64,000 nucleotides of DNA from JAGLON01 sp041394985 (GCA_041394985.1 JAWLBI010000001.1:1364001-1428000); one strand, 5' to 3'; positions 27,551 through 35,868 are shown, numbered from the stretch's first letter. Notes: generated by a model from the letters alone, not told the origin. Translations and numbers: made by a program.

Positions 27551-28567
27551 TTATGATTCATCTGTTGAACCAAACAATAATTGCAGATGTCTACGCCAAG
27601 TACCCTTATTATATTTCCAATTAAGGCGAGCAAGAAAAATACTAAAGAGGAATATCCACATAGCCGTTAAAAATTCGATAAAATCACTCTGGCCGTTTTG
27701 GGAAATTATGATATATAATGCCATACCTGACACAAGGGAAATAAAGTCACCGACATTCCACCATACATATACAGAGATTGCAGACTTTATATGATTAATT
27801 GCAACTAAATCACGTTTTCGTTTAGCCTTCATTAACCTTTCTTTTAATGCAGCAATCTGCTTTAACGATCTGATTTTATCCTGCAACTTTTTTGCCTTTT
27901 CCTTATGCATAAGCTCTATAATGAGAAATTTTATAATCGATATTGAATTTTTAAGTATGATGAATGCAGTCGTAAATTGCCATGATTTCTCCAAATATAT
28001 AATATGTAATTTTATAAAAAGTATAAGGCTTGGAAGAAGTACAAAAAAAGCAATACTATCCCATAATACAAGAAGTATCAAAAATATGATCCATTGTTTG
28101 ATACTGCAAAAGGAGACACAAGCGTGAAATACTATAACAAACTCAGGAATACTTATCAATGTTACCATGAAGATGTGCCAGCCTCTTATTGGGCTCAAAC
28201 CAGATAGGAGATCAGGGTATGTAATCCACTTTACTGCAACTGAGTCAACTTTGGCGATTCGCTCGATGGGATCAATAAGGCATAAGAAATACTTGGCTGC
28301 GAATAATACTGTTACTGCCAATTGGAAGAAACCGCAGATATATTTCCAATGAGGTTGTCCTGTGAAATTAACAAAACTTTGCCCCAGCCAGATCGGTAAT
28401 CCAACGGTGATATCACGTAAAGGAAGGTCAACTCCGCCGCGTTGGATTATCCCCTCAGCACACTTTTCAAGCAATAATGAAAACAGTAACAATGTAACAA
28501 ATTTAAAAACCCGAGTGTAAATAACGCCCGGACTTGCCTTGTATATATGCCGATTTATAGTAGCCAT
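27551..28567 (-). CDS. Unknown polytopic membrane protein in ABC importer operon
   Basis: I do not recognise this 338-residue protein. It shows about six or seven hydrophobic segments: residues ~20-35, 75-95, 130-155, 160-190, 200-215, 270-285 and 290-315. A positively charged coiled-coil-like stretch (KEKAKKLQDKIRSLKQIAALKERLMKAKRKRD) lies at about 220-250. It sits inside the ABC operon between permease and ATPase genes, an unusual place, so it may be a regulatory or accessory subunit. That role is only an inference from position. Confidence 0.6.
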   Translation of the reverse strand: MATINRHIYKASPGVIYTRVFKFVTLLLFSLLLEKCAEGIIQRGGVDLPLRDITVGLPIWLGQSFVNFTGQPHWKYICGFFQLAVTVLFAAKYFLCLIDPIERIAKVDSVAVKWITYPDLLSGLSPIRGWHIFMVTLISIPEFVIVFHACVSFCSIKQWIIFLILLVLWDSIAFFVLLPSLILFIKLHIIYLEKSWQFTTAFIILKNSISIIKFLIIELMHKEKAKKLQDKIRSLKQIAALKERLMKAKRKRDLVAINHIKSAISVYVWWNVGDFISLVSGMALYIIISQNGQSDFIEFLTAMWIFLFSIFLARLNWKYNKGTWRRHLQLLFGSTDES

Positions 28568-28616
28568 GTTGATTGCGCTCCTTCACCACTGTAATAGTAC
28601 AACTATACCTAACAAC

Positions 28617-29444
28617 TCATGTCGCAGACAATTTCTTTTGCGTGAATCCTATGATGAAATATCTGACTATTATCGCAAAAAGTACTGCGGGTATAAGCCC
28701 TATAGTGGCTATGGCAGTAACCTGTCCCCAATATGTACCATGAGGGCTGACCAAGGCTGGTACTGCCACCGTATATGGCCGAGAATAAAATCCCGTCAAC
28801 ATTAAAGCCAAGAAAAACTCATTCCATGAATTTATAAAACAAAGCGCTGCGGTAACGGCAACTCCAGGTAAGCACAGCGGTAGAACTTGTGTTGCCAAAA
28901 TACGTACCCGACCTGTTCCGTCAATTAGAGATGCTTCATCGATTTCCAGAGGCACTTCATCAAAAAACGCTTTCATAATCCAGATTACAAGGGCTAATGC
29001 CACCGCCGTATGGACTAGGATTATTGCTAAATAAGTGTCTATTAGTCTTAGCTTTGAGAAAATTAGAAACAATGGAAGTGCAATAACGGTTGCGGGGGCC
29101 ATACGTACTGTGAGAATACCAAGAAATGCTGCTCTGGCGCCTCGAAAATTAAATCGTGAAAACATGTATGCGGCAGGTATGCCTATCATCATCGCAAGAA
29201 TGGAGCTTGATAGAGCTATAATAAGGGAATTGATAATTGTATTTCCATAGTCACCTTCCATCAACGCAGAATTATAATTGGATAAGGTTGGTGTAAATAT
29301 CCATTTAGGTGGGGTAGCCAGGGCATCCACGCGATTTTTTAAGGATATGCTTATACCCCATATGATGGGAAAGACAATACAAATTATGAGTATTAAGAAT
29401 AATAGTCGTCCAAATGCTTTATTTGAATATCCCATATACATCAT
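28617..29444 (-). CDS. ABC importer permease (MalG type)
   Basis: The 275-residue protein has six predicted membrane segments. Its EAA-type loop (EVPLEIDEASLIDGTGRVRILATQVLPLCLPGV) contacts the ATPase in CUT1 importers. The ATG at 29444 overlaps the stop of the other permease by 4 bp, so the two form a heterodimer by translational coupling. Substrate is unknown. Confidence 0.92.
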   Translation of the reverse strand: MMYMGYSNKAFGRLLFLILIICIVFPIIWGISISLKNRVDALATPPKWIFTPTLSNYNSALMEGDYGNTIINSLIIALSSSILAMMIGIPAAYMFSRFNFRGARAAFLGILTVRMAPATVIALPLFLIFSKLRLIDTYLAIILVHTAVALALVIWIMKAFFDEVPLEIDEASLIDGTGRVRILATQVLPLCLPGVAVTAALCFINSWNEFFLALMLTGFYSRPYTVAVPALVSPHGTYWGQVTAIATIGLIPAVLFAIIVRYFIIGFTQKKLSAT

Positions 29445-30325
29445 TTCCTCGGACCGAGTTTTATTCTACGAGTACTCAAACTTGTGACAATGTATATCCC
29501 CAGAAAGATCACAACACAAAGTGAAGCAGCATATCCGAATTCCCAGCTTTTAAATGCCTGTCGCCATACGAACAAACTCGTAAGTTCTGATGCTGTTCCG
29601 GGGCCTCCCCCTGTAAGTATGAATATTTTGTCAAACTCTTTAAATGAGTCTATTGCTCGAACAAAGGAAACTATTAATACCATTGGGATTAATCTATGAA
29701 GGGTAACATCAAAGAAACCTCGGATTTTTGAAGCGCCATCTATAAATGCAGCTTCAAGAGGTGTGTTTTCAAGAGATCCACGTGCTGTGATAAACATGAG
29801 TATTACGAATGGCCCCCATTGCCAACTATCAATAATAGCAAGCGTTAATAGAATTGAGTCTGCATCGCTTAGAATACGTTTGGCAAAAGTCAACCCCCAT
29901 TCGGCCAAATAAAAACTTATCATACCGAACTCGCCTTGCAGAAGCAGTTTCCAATAAAGACCTACGACAACCGCCGGAAGAAGGACCGGCAAAATAAAAA
30001 CCGGCGCTATAATCTTTTTGATTATTCTATGCTGATACAATAATTCGGCGGAAATGATCCCTATTAGTACCTGAGGCAAAACACAAAGTACTGAAAATAA
30101 TGCAGACCTTAAAAGGCTCATAAGAAATTCTGTATCATCGGTAAGAGCCTGGATATAATTCCAGAGCCCGATAAAATTACCATCCCTCTCAGGCGCTGCA
30201 AAACTTAAATCAGTTAAAGAAAGATATACCATATAGAGAAATGGTCCTACAAATATTGCGATTAGAAAAGCGATTGCAGGGCCTATACCCCACAAGAGAT
30301 GTCTATTTCTGAACATATCCAACAA
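29441..30325 (-). CDS. ABC importer permease (MalF type)
   Basis: A 294-residue permease with six membrane segments and an EAA loop (LENTPLEAAFIDGASKIRGFFDVTLHRLIPMVLIV). It is the partner of the MalG-type subunit. The gene follows the solute-binding lipoprotein at 30348 by 22 bp. Confidence 0.92.
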   Translation of the reverse strand: MLDMFRNRHLLWGIGPAIAFLIAIFVGPFLYMVYLSLTDLSFAAPERDGNFIGLWNYIQALTDDTEFLMSLLRSALFSVLCVLPQVLIGIISAELLYQHRIIKKIIAPVFILPVLLPAVVVGLYWKLLLQGEFGMISFYLAEWGLTFAKRILSDADSILLTLAIIDSWQWGPFVILMFITARGSLENTPLEAAFIDGASKIRGFFDVTLHRLIPMVLIVSFVRAIDSFKEFDKIFILTGGGPGTASELTSLFVWRQAFKSWEFGYAASLCVVIFLGIYIVTSLSTRRIKLGPRK

Positions 30326-30347
30326 TAAAATTCCCCAAAATGTAGCA

Positions 30348-31769
30348 TTACTTAGGAGTGTATTTTAACTCGGCTTTATCTCCAACGAGTTTTTTAATTT
30401 CTAAGGCAGCCCAATCAAGTGCCTGTTTGACTGTCGTTCGATCCGCTAATGCATCAGATATTGCAGTCTTTATAACTTCACCTATCGGAAGTGATTCGGG
30501 TATTGTGTATAACATTGCCGGATGCGTATGAGCAAGGGCAGCAATATTGGCGTCGGTCCACGGTAACTTCCGTACCTTTATATCATCATATGTTGATACA
30601 CGAGGCGAAGATCCACCTAGTTCTTGTTGTCTTATCTGGACATCAGGTTGCATCATCCATTCCATGAAAAGATATGCCGCTTCAGGATGCTTTGAAGTAA
30701 TTGGAACGTAGTATGATTGTCCACCTACTTGATGAACATGGCCAGCCTTTCCAGCTGGTATCATGGTATAACCCATTTTGCCTGCTACCGTTGATTGTTT
30801 AGGATCCTCAAGTCCATACGTAGCGTCATTCCACATAATACACATTGCCACTTTGCCTTGCTGCATAAGCGCAAGCGCATCATCCCAAGTGAAATTTAGT
30901 GCGTCAGGAGGTGAATATTTTAATAATGCCTTGTAATATTTTGTCGCTTCAATCGCCTCGGGAGAATTTATTACTATTGGGCCATATTGCGAAGGATCTT
31001 GAGTCTCCAATATTGCACCACCGAATGAATACAGAAAATTAATATATTCCTGCCATAGAGCCATGTGTCTTTTGCCCTGAATAAGAGTACCATAAAGACC
31101 CTTATCTGGACGATTAAAAAAATCAGCGATGTCACGATATTGTTTCCAGTCTTCAGGAGGCTTAAGCTCATAACCATACTTGGCTTTAAACTGGTGCCTT
31201 TCCTCAGGAGAATCGAATAAGTCGTGGCGATACCATGTGTACATAGTTAGCACCATCATTGGATAACCATACATTTTTTCCTCATACCACCCCATAGTCT
31301 TCCATACCGGGAAAAGGTCCTTTTCAGGATTAAAGCCGGGATTATGAAGCGCAGAATTCGTATAGTATTGATCAAGAGGGCGTATCTGATTCTGAGTAAC
31401 AAGTCGTCCCATGTCGAAATACACTTGTATTATTAAATCATACCTGCCGGTTTTCGAGGTTAGGTCAAACGTAATTTTCTGTAGTGCCGCCTCAGCTTCG
31501 TATCTTTCCACTTCGACATTGATACCAGTAATTTTTTCGAATTCTGGAGCGAGTTTCTCAATTGCCTGTAAAGGCGGATAGTCTTCGCCTATTAGGCGTA
31601 TGGTTTGGCCTTTGAATGGTTTTGCAGCTTTTACCAAATCCCAATCGCCGCTGGTGAGATTATCTGATTTTGGGCCTGAGTCGTCAGTTTCCTTGCCGCC
31701 ACATCCATGCAGACCTAGGCAAAGACCGAGTAATAAAATCAGGGTGGCAACACGCAAGAGCCTAAACAT
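30348..31769 (-). CDS. Extracellular solute-binding lipoprotein, family 1
   Basis: The 473-residue protein starts with a lipoprotein signal (LLLGLCLGLHGCGG; lipid-modified Cys about 23) and a Ser/Asp-rich linker. The periplasmic-binding fold of MalE-like family 1 follows (IRLIGEDYPPLQAIEKLAPEFEKITGINVEVERYE; FSYSPPDALNFTWDDALALMQQGKVAMCIMWND-type hinge region). GGAGG stands 10 bp before the ATG. It opens the operon SBP, two permeases, membrane protein, ATPase, cysteine-cluster protein, SpeD-like. Sugar is the usual ligand for the family; here the SpeD-like partner leaves other ligands open. Confidence 0.9.
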   Translation of the reverse strand: MFRLLRVATLILLLGLCLGLHGCGGKETDDSGPKSDNLTSGDWDLVKAAKPFKGQTIRLIGEDYPPLQAIEKLAPEFEKITGINVEVERYEAEAALQKITFDLTSKTGRYDLIIQVYFDMGRLVTQNQIRPLDQYYTNSALHNPGFNPEKDLFPVWKTMGWYEEKMYGYPMMVLTMYTWYRHDLFDSPEERHQFKAKYGYELKPPEDWKQYRDIADFFNRPDKGLYGTLIQGKRHMALWQEYINFLYSFGGAILETQDPSQYGPIVINSPEAIEATKYYKALLKYSPPDALNFTWDDALALMQQGKVAMCIMWNDATYGLEDPKQSTVAGKMGYTMIPAGKAGHVHQVGGQSYYVPITSKHPEAAYLFMEWMMQPDVQIRQQELGGSSPRVSTYDDIKVRKLPWTDANIAALAHTHPAMLYTIPESLPIGEVIKTAISDALADRTTVKQALDWAALEIKKLVGDKAELKYTPK

Positions 31770-32103
31770 GATATGTAACCTCCATGATATGGAATCAGGT
31801 TTATAGTCGTTCTTATACTCCAGAAATAGAAATTGATTTATACTTCCCCAGACTACTTAATAATAACATGAATTTTAAGGGAAGTCAATCAATAAATTCT
31901 ATAACTTATTATGTATTTATATTGTATTTCAATGGCTTATCGTCTATTACCGGCATCCCAGCAAATATTATATATTGGAGTTTTCATACTCAACCATTGA
32001 ATCTTATTGCGATTACTACTGTATGTTTGATCCTATCTCCTCTTTGATTTTTCCACAAATTGTACATAGCGTTATAATAATTGGGATTTGTAATAATGGT
32101 TCA
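31770..32103. other. Upstream region of ABC operon and right border of module 1
   Basis: No convincing gene lies here. The region must hold the promoter of the minus-strand ABC operon. It is strongly AT-rich and runs into the middle att copy at 32104. Confidence 0.4.
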
Positions 32104-32131
32104 AGTCCCTGCTCCGCTATTTTTTATTGCG
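32104..32131 (+). repeat. Internal att core, copy B
   Basis: An exact copy of the 28-bp core found at 14738 and 40817. Its left flank extends the tRNA match only to GGTTCA. Its right flank matches the right flank of copy A for ~30 bp (TAAATCCTTACTTGACAAT). The shared inward arm means copy B is the left end of a second element related to the first. Confidence 0.88.
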
Positions 32132-32157
32132 TAAAATTAAATCCTTACTTGACAATC

Positions 32158-32328
32158 AATTATATCTTCAATGGCAGCTCGGCTCCGAATCCGATTGATG
32201 TCGGTGAGCATTCGGTTGTCTGGAAAAGTAAAGACAATAATGGCCAGGTTATTTCTAGTAGTATTTATTTCTATAGCCTTACGGCCGGAACCAATAATGA
32301 CACAAAAAAGATGGTGCCTTTGAAATAG
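32158..32328 (+). pseudogene. Remnant of a FlgD-like/type IX sorting domain
   Basis: The frame encodes a typical C-terminal sorting domain end without the protein that should precede it: APNPIDVGEHSVVWKSKDNN, then GQVISSSIYFYSLTAG and TKKMVPLK followed by a stop. Homologous domains (for example at the end of the 6534-9632 protein) are always the tail of large secreted proteins. Here the frame meets the att copy B just upstream, so the gene body is gone. It points to an insertion, or to a deletion at this att site. Confidence 0.6.
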
Positions 32329-32540
32329 AACACTTCTGACGGTGATAATAAAGGCTTAATCAGAGCCTGTGGTCATCGAGAGAAAGCCCGGTAAGTACCG
32401 TACTCACACTTGTCGGACTTCTCTATCTGCCCTTTTTTTATCCAAATGGGATCAAAGGGGCGAATAACATCTTCATATTATGCGTACATGAAAGGCGCTA
32501 TTTGAGTCATGTCCCATAAATCGAGAAATTTCTTTTACTT

Positions 32541-32615
32541 ACTGACAAGTATTGTCAGTGTAAGACATATATTTACTTGACAGAGTTGCTTAGATATGTG
32601 TATTTTATAATACAC
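32541..32615 (+). promoter_or_regulatory. Two palindromes and promoter ahead of the regulator operon
   Basis: ACTGACAA-GTA-TTGTCAGT (32541-32559) and GTGTATT-TTAT-AATACAC (32598-32615) are perfect inverted repeats. Between them lies TTGACA (32577-32582) with TATTTT 18 bp on. This looks like a regulated sigma-70 promoter with two operator candidates. It lies ~110 bp ahead of the small secreted protein and the TPR regulator. Confidence 0.55.
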
Positions 32616-32723
32616 ACAATGAGAGTGAGTCAGGGGTACACTAACTTCACGTCTCATAAAACAATACCGCTACTCACGAATAATAATGAAGTTTGAAATC
32701 TCAAGCGATGTTGGGGAGAGCGC

Positions 32724-33044
32724 ATGAGAGGTAGGTGTATCATGAAAAAGCTAATCCTTGCATTCGTTGGCGCGCTATTTCTGTGCCTAATTTTTCCTGC
32801 GTCTCTTCTTGCTGATGACTTGAGTCCCGAACAACGTGCAAACCTGCAGGATCAATTCTCATCAATCCCGATAGGTGAAGGTGATCCTTGGGATGAAATT
32901 GAATCTGCACTACCTCCTTTAGTCGAAGAAGAGGATCAGTTTGATTTTGTTTTATCAGCCACTGAAGATGAGGTTGACGATAACATGATAGTCGATATAG
33001 TTATTAATTTTATCACAAGTGTAGTACTTGACATGATTGATTAA
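32724..33044 (+). CDS. Small acidic secreted protein of unknown function
   Basis: The 106-residue product has a signal peptide (KKLILAFVGALFLCLIFPASLLA) and a very acidic mature part of ~75 residues with no Cys and a hydrophobic end (IVDIVINFITSVVLDMID). GGGGAG precedes ATG 32724; the ATG at 32742 is an alternative start. It lies 13 bp before the TPR sigma-54 regulator, so they share a transcript. I do not recognise it. It could be an exported ligand or a partner of the regulator's TPR domain, but neither is shown. Confidence 0.6.
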   Translation: MRGRCIMKKLILAFVGALFLCLIFPASLLADDLSPEQRANLQDQFSSIPIGEGDPWDEIESALPPLVEEEDQFDFVLSATEDEVDDNMIVDIVINFITSVVLDMID

Positions 33045-33057
33045 TTGGAAATTGTAG

Positions 33058-35175
33058 ATGTCTACTAGTAGAACAACAAAACTAAAATCAATCGACAAAT
33101 TACTCTCATCAAAGAGTTATGAAGAGGTAATTCTTAAAATTAATCAATTGGATATATCCGAACTTTCTGAAGAAGAAATAGCCTATAAGGATTTATTACT
33201 TATTCGAGCAAATCTGGCTATCGGGAACTATGATATAGCCCATCTGCTATCCAAAACTATCAAATATTACAAATTCACGAATATGCATGATAAGTTTGCT
33301 CGAATAAAATTCTATAATGGATTATATTTAATATACATTGGAAATTTGGTAGATGCGAAGGAGTCGCTTACAGAATCTTACATATGCTATAAAAGAATTG
33401 ATGATAAGACAGGACAGGCAGTTGTATTGAGTAGGTTGGCAGAGGTTCAATACATAGTTGGAGATGTTCCATCGACAATACGTCTTCTTGAAAAATCTCT
33501 CAACCTATTAGATAACAATGATATCAAAAGAATTCGTGGAATTAAAAGTAACATAGCCCAATTCTATATCATTTCTGGTAGGATCAATAATGCAGAATGT
33601 TTACTAAGAGAAATCGCTAAAAGCTGGAGTAGAAGTAACAATCAATTTTACATCAATTATCTTATGCGGTTATCGACAATCTATAGTCTTAAGGGTGAAT
33701 ATCAAGAATCAAGAAGATACTTATCTAAATCCTTGCCATACTTGCTAGATAATACTTATGAACGAGTAGTATACCATGAAAATCTTGGTTGGACACTAAA
33801 TCTGGAAAAAGACTATGACCAAGCTATTATTGAATTGCAAAAAGGACTTAGGATTGCAAGTGAGAATTCCCCAAGTTCTACATTAGTTTCCCAAATCAAA
33901 CGCCGGATGGCTGATTCATATCTTGGATTAAAAGATTATCCAAATTCGGCCAAATATGCTGACGAGGCGCTGGCTGTTGCGGAAAAACTTAATGAGCGTG
34001 TCGAGATTGCAGAGTGCTGGAGGATTCAAGCCCAAATTGCAAATTATCATGGCGAAGTCGATAAGGCCAGAGGCCTATTCAAACAAGCAATCGATATGTT
34101 TAAGATGATCGGCACTCAATATAACTTGGCTTCGTGTCGCTATATTGCGGCCACATCGGGATTGTATCATAATGGCGAACGACAGGCGCTGTTATTCTTA
34201 GCAAGAGAGTATTTCGCATCTGAAGATGTCCAGCATTATATAAAGAAGATAGATGACGAGTTTAAGAAAAACCTTCAGAGTAGTAAGCCCGTAAAACCAC
34301 CCCAAAATGCCCCTGTTGTCATTGCCACTTCATCGGAAATGAAAAAAGTTGTCGAAACTGCGCAGGTTATGTCTCAGGCGGATATGACAATCTTGCTTAC
34401 CGGTGATACTGGCACGGGAAAAGATTTGTTAGCGCGCTACATACATGATTGTTCCGGCTGTAAGGGTGAGTTCATATCTGTCAATATAGCGGGGATTCCC
34501 GAGTCTATGATTGAAGGCGAGCTATTCGGCCATCGCAAAGGGGCTTTCACGGGTGCGTCGCATGCGAGGGCCGGTCTGTTGGAAATGGCGCACAATGGAA
34601 CGTTCTATCTCAATGAGGTTAATTCAACGCCTCCCGCCATTCAAGCGAAACTGCTCGATGTCCTTGAGCGTCGTAAAGTCCGCAGGTTAGGCGAAAATAT
34701 CTGGCGTGATGTATCATTCCGGCTTATCTCGGCGACAAACCATGATCTGGAAGAATTGATTCGGAAAAATGAATTCCGGGCTGATTTTTATCATCGCATC
34801 AAACAGGTTGAGATTGCCCTGTCGTCACTCATTGAGCGTCCTGAAGATATTCCTGCGCTAATTCAATACTTCCTGTCGCAGGTCGGACTGGAATGCGATG
34901 AATCGCAGGCGCAGACCATCGCATCACGGTTCGAGTCGCATCTGTGGCCAGGCAATGTCCGCGAACTCAAGGCCGAGATTGAGAAACTGGCAGTATTGTC
35001 AGGCAGGAATATCAACAGACTTTTTGCCTCTTTGCCGACTGATGATGGTTACCAAAAAGAACAATTGTTGACCTTGTTGGAAAAATATAACTGGAATCGC
35101 ACACGAGTAGCCAAAGAGTTAGGATTGACCGAAGGCACAATTCGCCATCGCATACGTAAATTCAAACTTCTGTAA
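33058..35175 (+). CDS. TPR-AAA+-Fis sigma-54-dependent activator of the peptide cluster
   Basis: The 705-residue protein has about 400 N-terminal residues of TPR-like helices (for example YLGLKDYPNSAKYADEALAV, SLKGEYQESRRYLSKSL), then a sigma-54 interaction domain and a Fis-type HTH (TRVAKELGLTEGTIRHRIRKF). In the AAA domain Walker A is GDTGTGK (449-455) and the GAFTGA loop is 495-500. Walker B reads FYLNEV, with Asn519 in place of the usual Asp. TPR N-termini commonly bind peptides or proteins, which suggests a cytoplasmic cue. Enhancer palindromes and a -24/-12 promoter follow directly downstream, so it probably activates the maturase operon. Confidence 0.85.
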   Translation: MSTSRTTKLKSIDKLLSSKSYEEVILKINQLDISELSEEEIAYKDLLLIRANLAIGNYDIAHLLSKTIKYYKFTNMHDKFARIKFYNGLYLIYIGNLVDAKESLTESYICYKRIDDKTGQAVVLSRLAEVQYIVGDVPSTIRLLEKSLNLLDNNDIKRIRGIKSNIAQFYIISGRINNAECLLREIAKSWSRSNNQFYINYLMRLSTIYSLKGEYQESRRYLSKSLPYLLDNTYERVVYHENLGWTLNLEKDYDQAIIELQKGLRIASENSPSSTLVSQIKRRMADSYLGLKDYPNSAKYADEALAVAEKLNERVEIAECWRIQAQIANYHGEVDKARGLFKQAIDMFKMIGTQYNLASCRYIAATSGLYHNGERQALLFLAREYFASEDVQHYIKKIDDEFKKNLQSSKPVKPPQNAPVVIATSSEMKKVVETAQVMSQADMTILLTGDTGTGKDLLARYIHDCSGCKGEFISVNIAGIPESMIEGELFGHRKGAFTGASHARAGLLEMAHNGTFYLNEVNSTPPAIQAKLLDVLERRKVRRLGENIWRDVSFRLISATNHDLEELIRKNEFRADFYHRIKQVEIALSSLIERPEDIPALIQYFLSQVGLECDESQAQTIASRFESHLWPGNVRELKAEIEKLAVLSGRNINRLFASLPTDDGYQKEQLLTLLEKYNWNRTRVAKELGLTEGTIRHRIRKFKLL

Positions 35176-35240
35176 GAAAATCCCCACTTCCACTAATTCA
35201 ATTACTGATCTACCGCTATTTTTATTACTTCGCATGGGCA

Positions 35241-35375
35241 ATTCGTAATCTGTAACGATAAATCACACAACGCATTATAAAGGACATTACGAAATTCGTA
35301 ATCGAATTCGTAATGTCGAGGCTTTGTAACTCATTGCCATATAACGGGGTCTAAAACTGATTACGAAATTCGTAG
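35241..35375 (+). promoter_or_regulatory. Upstream activator sites: ATTACGAAATTCGTAAT palindromes
   Basis: A perfect 8+8 palindrome ATTACGAAATTCGTAAT is at 35286-35302. A near-perfect second (ATTACGAAATTCGTAG) is at 35360-35375. Half sites ATTCGTAAT occur at 35241-35249 and 35306-35314, and a further half site (ATTACGAAAT) lies between the peptide genes at 37720. The main sites lie about 130-270 bp upstream of the -24/-12 promoter, the normal distance for enhancers of sigma-54 activators. They likely bind the Fis domain of the 33058 protein. Confidence 0.75.
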
Positions 35376-35504
35376 TTTTGAGTCGTAGAATGCGAAGTCC
35401 ATATGATTATCCGTGAATTTTTATCACATCCCAGCCAGTCGCACATCAATCACATCCCATTGTCACACAACACACTGTGTAAATACTTATAAAAATAGTC
35501 ACAT

Positions 35505-35521
35505 TTGGCACGATTGTTGTA
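35505..35521 (+). promoter_or_regulatory. Sigma-54 (-24/-12) promoter of the peptide-maturase operon
   Basis: TTGGCACGATTGTTGTA matches the consensus YTGGCACGNNNNTTGCW at every fixed base except the last C of TTGC, which is T. GG (35507-35508) and the -12 pair (35519-35520) are separated by the required 10 bp. Transcription would start near 35531 and run through a ~340-nt leader into the maturase. Confidence 0.8.
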
Positions 35522-35530
35522 ATACAAGTT

Positions 35531-35780
35531 TTTGAATTGCTAATGGGATCCTCCACGGTGCAAAAAGGTAACTCCCTCTCTTTGTGTGATGGGGATGTAA
35601 CATGTTGTCGAGGGGATGACGTATCCCTCGGTTATTGACGGTGACCGGCCGGAGGACTCCACCTTAGGGTTGTTTCGCATTAATCCTCACTGGCAATCGG
35701 TGTTGAGGCGACATGCACGGCAGCCAGGAACAGGGATAACTCCCTGCGCTCTACCTCCGGCCGGTAGCCTAAAATTAATT
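35531..35780 (+). ncRNA. Structured leader RNA of unknown class
   Basis: A 12-bp perfect stem (ACCGGCCGGAGG at 35644-35655 with CCTCCGGCCGGT at 35754-35765) closes a ~100-nt domain. That domain contains hairpins CAGGGA/TCCCTG (35731-35746) and CCTCA/TGAGG (35685-35708). Ahead of it is CGAGGGGAT/ATCCCTCG (35609-35630). The region is GC-rich against an AT-rich background and lies between the sigma-54 start site and the maturase gene. I do not recognise a riboswitch class. It could be a regulatory leader or a stable RNA processed from the transcript. Confidence 0.55.
35543..35638 (+). CDS. Possible third C-x5-C-C peptide (31 codons) in the leader
   Basis: An ATG-initiated frame in the leader encodes 31 residues ending with CDGDVTCCRG (Cys15, Cys21, Cys22), the same C-x5-C-C spacing as the two peptides downstream of the maturase. 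It lacks the MEFMT start and has no Shine-Dalgarno sequence, and part of it overlaps the hairpin at 35609-35630. It may be a divergent precursor, a leader peptide, or chance. Confidence 0.3.
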   Translation: MGSSTVQKGNSLSLCDGDVTCCRGDDVSLGY

Positions 35781-35868
35781 TGAGTAGAAATAAAAGACTA
35801 TGAAACAAAAATATGTCAGTTACGGTGAAATTTATATCTATGAAATATAAAGGAGACGGGAATACAAT

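Noticed and set aside
35800..35850. 16-codon ATG frame just before the maturase
   Set aside because: It has no ribosome site, no Cys and no similarity to the two peptides.
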